From JAGOSA01 sp039795715 (GTDB lineage Bacteria > Patescibacteriota > Minisyncoccia > Phycocordibacterales > UBA9973): a DNA stretch of 18,291 bases. Shown in pieces: positions 15,111 through 18,291 of this stretch. A program made the translations under genes and the position numbers. A model generated the notes under the pieces. It saw only the letters and a program-made list of their open reading frames with translations, searched no databases and had not been told where the DNA came from. Location: assembly GCA_039795715.1 (NCBI GenBank), contig JBDKLD010000033.1, positions 1-18,291 on the forward strand, given 5' to 3'. The first letter of the stretch is position 1, and each line of letters begins with the position of its first letter.

Positions 15111-15279
15111 AAATTTACATTTGTTAACAATTACACACACTAATTATTGATTGAATAGCAGTTTATTTGTAAATCAAACAAAAAAACTATGAAGTAATTC
15201 CTTATTAATTGTTTAATTATTTTAAAGAGGATTAATATGTTATGCTAAGCTATTTTTTGAACTAAAAAATGTTAGGAGT

Positions 15280-15621
15280 ATGGAAATAAAAATAAATGAT
15301 TCAGAAATACTTTGGTCAGGCTCGGTTATTGTATTCGATAATAATCCAGTTGATTTAATAATAGATGTAAGATTGGGCTTTTTAGTTCGTTTTGAGTTTA
15401 TTGATGATATTAATACAAATAAATTATCAGTGAAACCTGAACCTTTCGTAGATGGTGTTAAATTCATTTTTAATAATTTTAATTACTGTCAGGGAATTGG
15501 AAACCATGCCCCTATTCCAATTGGAGAGCTTAATGGAAAAAAGCTATTTTTAAGTTACCTAATTTATGCATACAAGAGACAGACGAAGCATATCCATTAT
15601 ACGTTAATGTTTAAAATTTAG
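15280..15621 (+). CDS. Conserved hypothetical protein, 113 aa, beta-rich
   Basis: There is no signal peptide or membrane helix. The sequence predicts an all-beta or mostly-beta fold: MEIKINDSEILWSGSVIVF, DLIIDVRLGFLVRFEFIDD, GVKFIFNNFNYCQGIGNHAP, IPIGELNGKKLFLSYLIYAY and a C-terminal KHIHYTLMFKI strand. The pattern (an opening xEILWSGxV, a central FNNxNxxxGxG and closing HYT) resembles a family I recall as DUF6864, of unknown function; this is from memory and unverified. It is separated by only seven bases from the downstream two-helix membrane protein, so the pair is co-transcribed and likely functionally linked. A 7-bp hairpin (ATTTTTT/AAAAAAT) lies just upstream of the start. Confidence 0.65.
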   Translation: MEIKINDSEILWSGSVIVFDNNPVDLIIDVRLGFLVRFEFIDDINTNKLSVKPEPFVDGVKFIFNNFNYCQGIGNHAPIPIGELNGKKLFLSYLIYAYKRQTKHIHYTLMFKI

Positions 15622-15628
15622 AAATATT

Positions 15629-16090
15629 ATGCCAAATAACAATAAGATAGATTTAGATGAAATAACTAAACTACTAATAGTAGATGATGGTATCAATAAT
15701 GCAAATACACAAAGGAATAATATAGATCTGAATGAAATAAACCGATACCTCAGTCAATCATATAGCTATTATGATGACGAGCAGAAATATTATAAATTGA
15801 CTTCGACGGAATTTGAATTAATGAAAGATAACAATAGCCATGTATGGGAAGTGTGGTTCTATGCGATGCTTTTTCTCTGTATCTCATCATTTTTTAACGG
15901 CTTGGCGGATTATATTAATCACAATGTCCCAACAAATGAGGCGGTCATATACTTTAATTTTATATTTTTCGGCATCAGCTTATCATTGGCTTTATTATGT
16001 AGAATTATGTGGATGAAAGTAAGAAAAAGGCAGGAACAACTTATTAATAAAATTGAGAAAAAACCGCATTATAAACTGGTTAGCACATAG
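15629..16090 (+). CDS. Two-helix membrane protein with a repeated N-terminal acidic motif
   Basis: The gene starts seven bases after the stop of the 113-aa gene. The 153-aa product has a polar N-terminal cytoplasmic-type region (1-72) and two transmembrane helices at about 73-94 and 106-127, with a basic C-terminal tail (MKVRKRQEQLINKIEKKPHYK). The positive residues after helix 2 suggest both termini face the cytoplasm. The N-terminal region contains a motif twice: IDLDEITKLL (7-16) and IDLNEINRYL (32-41), with 15 residues between. Such a duplicated short helix may be a docking site for a partner, possibly the co-encoded 113-aa protein. No family is recognised and no function can be assigned. 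Confidence 0.65.
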   Translation: MPNNNKIDLDEITKLLIVDDGINNANTQRNNIDLNEINRYLSQSYSYYDDEQKYYKLTSTEFELMKDNNSHVWEVWFYAMLFLCISSFFNGLADYINHNVPTNEAVIYFNFIFFGISLSLALLCRIMWMKVRKRQEQLINKIEKKPHYKLVST

Positions 16091-16155
16091 TAGTATTTTT
16101 ATAAAATAGTGTAGACCTTAATTTACATTTTAATTATTTTGCGTTACAAGAAAAT

Positions 16156-16215
16156 ATGATGAAAACCATATTGGTTATCTGTACTTTAATTTGGTTTCTC
16201 ATCATTGCAAATTAA
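16156..16215 (+). CDS. Possible 19-aa hydrophobic microprotein
   Basis: ATG ATG at 16156 opens a 19-codon frame ending in TAA at 16213-16215: MMKTILVICTLIWFLIIAN. It is one short transmembrane-like segment with a single Lys near the N-terminus, the usual make-up of small bacterial membrane peptides. It lies between two membrane-protein genes on the same strand and ends eight bases before the 611-aa gene, where its translation could also act as a leader. An A-rich stretch (ACAAGAAAAT) precedes the start, as is common for Bacteroidota. At this length chance cannot be excluded. Confidence 0.4.
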   Translation: MMKTILVICTLIWFLIIAN

Positions 16216-16223
16216 TTATTTAA

Positions 16224-18059
16224 ATGCCACGAAAAGAAAAAGAAGACGCCAAGCAAGGTAAGGACCAGCTTGATGCATATTTTGATTTAACAGAAAGCCA
16301 TAATACGGGTGAGGCTTCGAGCAGAACCAACATTCTCCTACATGAATATGCCGAAGCCGCTAAGCGCACACGTACGTCACTAATTGCTATCTGCATTATT
16401 TCTATTCTATTGTTCATTGGCGTTTTTAACCATCAATGGACATGGCTAGCGACAAAGGAATATAGGCAACATGAAATAGAGTGGAAAAGTAAACTTAAAG
16501 ACCCGATTAATCCCAGCTCATATTTAAATACAAATGAAGCACTAATCGCAGCTATTAATCGATTGGCTGAAAACGACAAGCCCACTTATCCAAGGCACCA
16601 AATTCATGAATTGCTCGAAGTGGAAATGAAAACCATTGAAGTACCAATCCTTGGGTTACAAATTTATATTGAAGACATGCCAATTTTAGGCGGATTGGGT
16701 GTGTTGCTCTTGCTACTTTGGTTTTATTTTGTGAGACGACGTGAGCGCAGCATTGTTAAAATTTTGAATGTTGTTACAACCTTTGCCAAGCCTGAAGAAA
16801 GGAAATACCAGATAAAAAAAATATACACTAGCCTTGCATTTTCTCAAGTATTTAATTATATTCCGTATGTTGATAATGTGAAAAAGCCGAAACTACTTGA
16901 ATGGCTTACATTTTGGAAGCGCTCTATTCATTCATCGCTCTTTTTCTCTTACCACATGCCCTTTATTCCATGCTTTGTTATTTTATTTGTATTGGCATTT
17001 GATATTTATGAAACATTCGAGCTTCCATCAGACCATAAACTAGTTCCTGATGTTGTTCGGTTGGACACTATTTATCATTTACCAATTTTTCAATGCGATG
17101 TTGATACTTGTATGGTTTATAAAAGCAAAGCAGCAGATTCAATTTATGAAAGGCGGGAGGAAGATGTTAATACTTTTTTGGTAAGAAATGTAGAAAGGAT
17201 TAGAAAAGATAGTTTAACCATTATTGAGAGTAGAATACAAGAGTTGGATTCCATTTCTAATCTGTGCACCGATAGTCTGAATAAATGGAAGGAAATAATT
17301 TATAATGAAGGGACAACTTATAGTTACTATTTATTCAATGAACACAGGTTTAAAGACTTCATTCATCATCATCCACGTATGTTTAATTTATCAATGCCAA
17401 CAGAAATTATTTGGATACGTTCAGTACTGCCGACGCTTATCTTAATCCTCAATTTTATCATGGCTGGTTTTTCCTTGTCAATTGCAAAATCACGTGACTT
17501 TCACATGTCAGGTATACAAATTCAGTACGGAAAATATTACCCACAAAATTATGATATTTATACTATACCTTATGCATATGTTTCCATTTTACTCGTTGAT
17601 AAAGCTGGAGTGCCAATAAAAGATGTCATGATTCATGCTGTAAATAATTACCGAACAATGCGAACAGATAGAAATGGAATAGCACGTTTTATTGAATTGC
17701 AGGAATTAGACAATACTGAAACAATTGAATTCCATTTTAAAACTGAAAAATCTCATGCCAGAATAAAAATGCCGGGAAAATTCAACCTTATTGCACGATA
17801 CGGAAATGAGTATACGCTGGCCAATAAGCCAAATAAATACTTAGAAGACAAGATAAGTGAAACACTTAAACGAAGTAATTCGGTAAAGCGCCCTAGCTGG
17901 CTATTTAATGATAACGAAAACAAACCCATCAGTCAACGAAGTGGAAAGCCGATAACACGTCTTGATGCTACAAAGGAACTTGTGAAAGGTGAAATGTTAC
18001 TAAAATACGTAAACGATGGCAACAATGTTTTCTTACAAGAATGTGCAATTTGTGAATAA
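16224..18059 (+). CDS. Four-helix membrane protein with C-terminal carboxypeptidase-regulatory-like domain
   Basis: This 611-aa integral membrane protein has likely transmembrane helices at about 52-70, 153-170, 244-264 and 400-420. The N-terminus is charged (MPRKEKEDAKQGKDQLDAYF). Two long loops separate the helices: 71-152 and 265-399. The second has a coiled-coil-prone part (305-360), and both loops should lie on the same, probably periplasmic, side. After helix 4, residues 446-530 form a beta-sandwich of the CarboxypepD_reg type: AYVSILLVDKAGVPIKDVMI, then MRTDRNGIARF, then a closing MPGKFNLIARY. Such domains are usually extracytoplasmic, but topology from the helix count places this one in the cytoplasm, which is odd. 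The C-terminal tail (540-611) is polar with three cysteines in the final arm of the protein or nearby. I do not recognise the whole protein. It is the largest gene of the plus-strand membrane cluster and begins eight bases after the 19-aa frame. Confidence 0.7.
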   Translation: MPRKEKEDAKQGKDQLDAYFDLTESHNTGEASSRTNILLHEYAEAAKRTRTSLIAICIISILLFIGVFNHQWTWLATKEYRQHEIEWKSKLKDPINPSSYLNTNEALIAAINRLAENDKPTYPRHQIHELLEVEMKTIEVPILGLQIYIEDMPILGGLGVLLLLLWFYFVRRRERSIVKILNVVTTFAKPEERKYQIKKIYTSLAFSQVFNYIPYVDNVKKPKLLEWLTFWKRSIHSSLFFSYHMPFIPCFVILFVLAFDIYETFELPSDHKLVPDVVRLDTIYHLPIFQCDVDTCMVYKSKAADSIYERREEDVNTFLVRNVERIRKDSLTIIESRIQELDSISNLCTDSLNKWKEIIYNEGTTYSYYLFNEHRFKDFIHHHPRMFNLSMPTEIIWIRSVLPTLILILNFIMAGFSLSIAKSRDFHMSGIQIQYGKYYPQNYDIYTIPYAYVSILLVDKAGVPIKDVMIHAVNNYRTMRTDRNGIARFIELQELDNTETIEFHFKTEKSHARIKMPGKFNLIARYGNEYTLANKPNKYLEDKISETLKRSNSVKRPSWLFNDNENKPISQRSGKPITRLDATKELVKGEMLLKYVNDGNNVFLQECAICE

Positions 18060-18162
18060 TAGCTATTTGACCACTAAAAATGTGGTTCGTATTAGTACTA
18101 AAGTTCATTTATTAATAATTTATTTGCTTTTTCTGATTAAACAATAGTTCAAAATTCGTTAT

Positions 18163-18291
18163 ATGGAACAACAAGGAAATATTATCAATGTGGTATTTGA
18201 GAATTTTCATCAAGCGTTAAGATATATAGCATCTGGTTTTATTACCTTTGCAGTGCTTTCTTTCTTGAATTGGGAAATCTGGCAAGACTTT
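18163..18291 (+). CDS. Partial membrane protein, cut by the window's right edge
   Basis: An ATG at 18163 opens a frame that stays open for 43 codons to the end of the window. It begins MEQQGNIINVVFENFHQALR and continues into a hydrophobic segment, YIASGFITFAVLSFLNW, that looks like a transmembrane helix. It starts 103 nt after the 611-aa gene on the same strand and extends the run of membrane-protein genes. A weak hairpin (ACCAC/GTGGT, 18070-18074/18082-18086) lies in the gap. Too little sequence is present for a family call. Confidence 0.55.
   Translation, partial: MEQQGNIINVVFENFHQALRYIASGFITFAVLSFLNWEIWQDF

Overview
The window looks like a chromosomal accessory region from a Bacteroidota bacterium, probably of the Chitinophagales/Sphingobacteriales/Cytophagales kind. 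Three things support this: a secreted protease with a C-terminal domain of the type IX secretion system (T9SS type A), a pattern of TTG-N18..21-TAnnTTTG promoters with no clear Shine-Dalgarno sequences, and low to moderate GC. No genus can be named from the sequence alone.

Layout, left to right. (1) 1-714 has no intact gene. It holds a strong 16-bp hairpin terminator at 179-222. (2) 715-3375, minus strand, is a signalling module transcribed right to left: a NarL/LuxR-type response regulator, a 106-aa protein with a CxxCPxxC tail, a seven-helix membrane protein with a GTG start, and a short HisKA_3-type histidine kinase whose start overlaps the membrane gene. The kinase has no sensor domain, so the membrane protein is the natural candidate receptor. 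A good promoter at 3406-3434 places the regulator's start at 3375. (3) 3646-9010 looks like a DNA-mobility or DNA-processing island. It contains a membrane-anchored 175-aa protein, a 1016-aa VirD4/TraG/HerA-like ATPase with a C-terminal PDDEXK-like nuclease domain, and, convergent with them, a large serine recombinase with an unusual C-terminal XRE helix-turn-helix. (4) 9586-14045, minus strand, encodes a cell-surface pair: a T9SS-exported subtilisin (S8) protease with N-terminal SBBP propeller repeats and a C-terminal sorting domain, then a TolB-like propeller lipoprotein.

(5) 14046-14912 is non-coding and contains the most striking unexplained object in the window: a GC-rich, roughly 390-bp block (14454-14843) of nested perfect inverted repeats in very AT-rich DNA. 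An additional 26-bp inverted repeat (one mismatch) lies outside it. This looks like a large structured RNA or a palindromic mobile element. (6) 14913-18291, plus strand, is an AT-rich series of small and membrane proteins of unknown function: a 65-aa possibly dodecin-like protein, a 113-aa protein, a two-helix membrane protein, a 19-aa hydrophobic microprotein too short for normal ORF calling, a 611-aa four-helix membrane protein with a carboxypeptidase-regulatory-like beta domain, and the start of another membrane protein cut by the window edge.

How the genes work together is mostly inference. Region 2 is a coherent signalling operon. Region 3 reads as a coupling-ATPase/nuclease plus integrase cassette. 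Region 6 reads as an uncharacterised membrane-associated operon next to a structured element. No CRISPR array, tRNA, rRNA or complete insertion sequence was seen.
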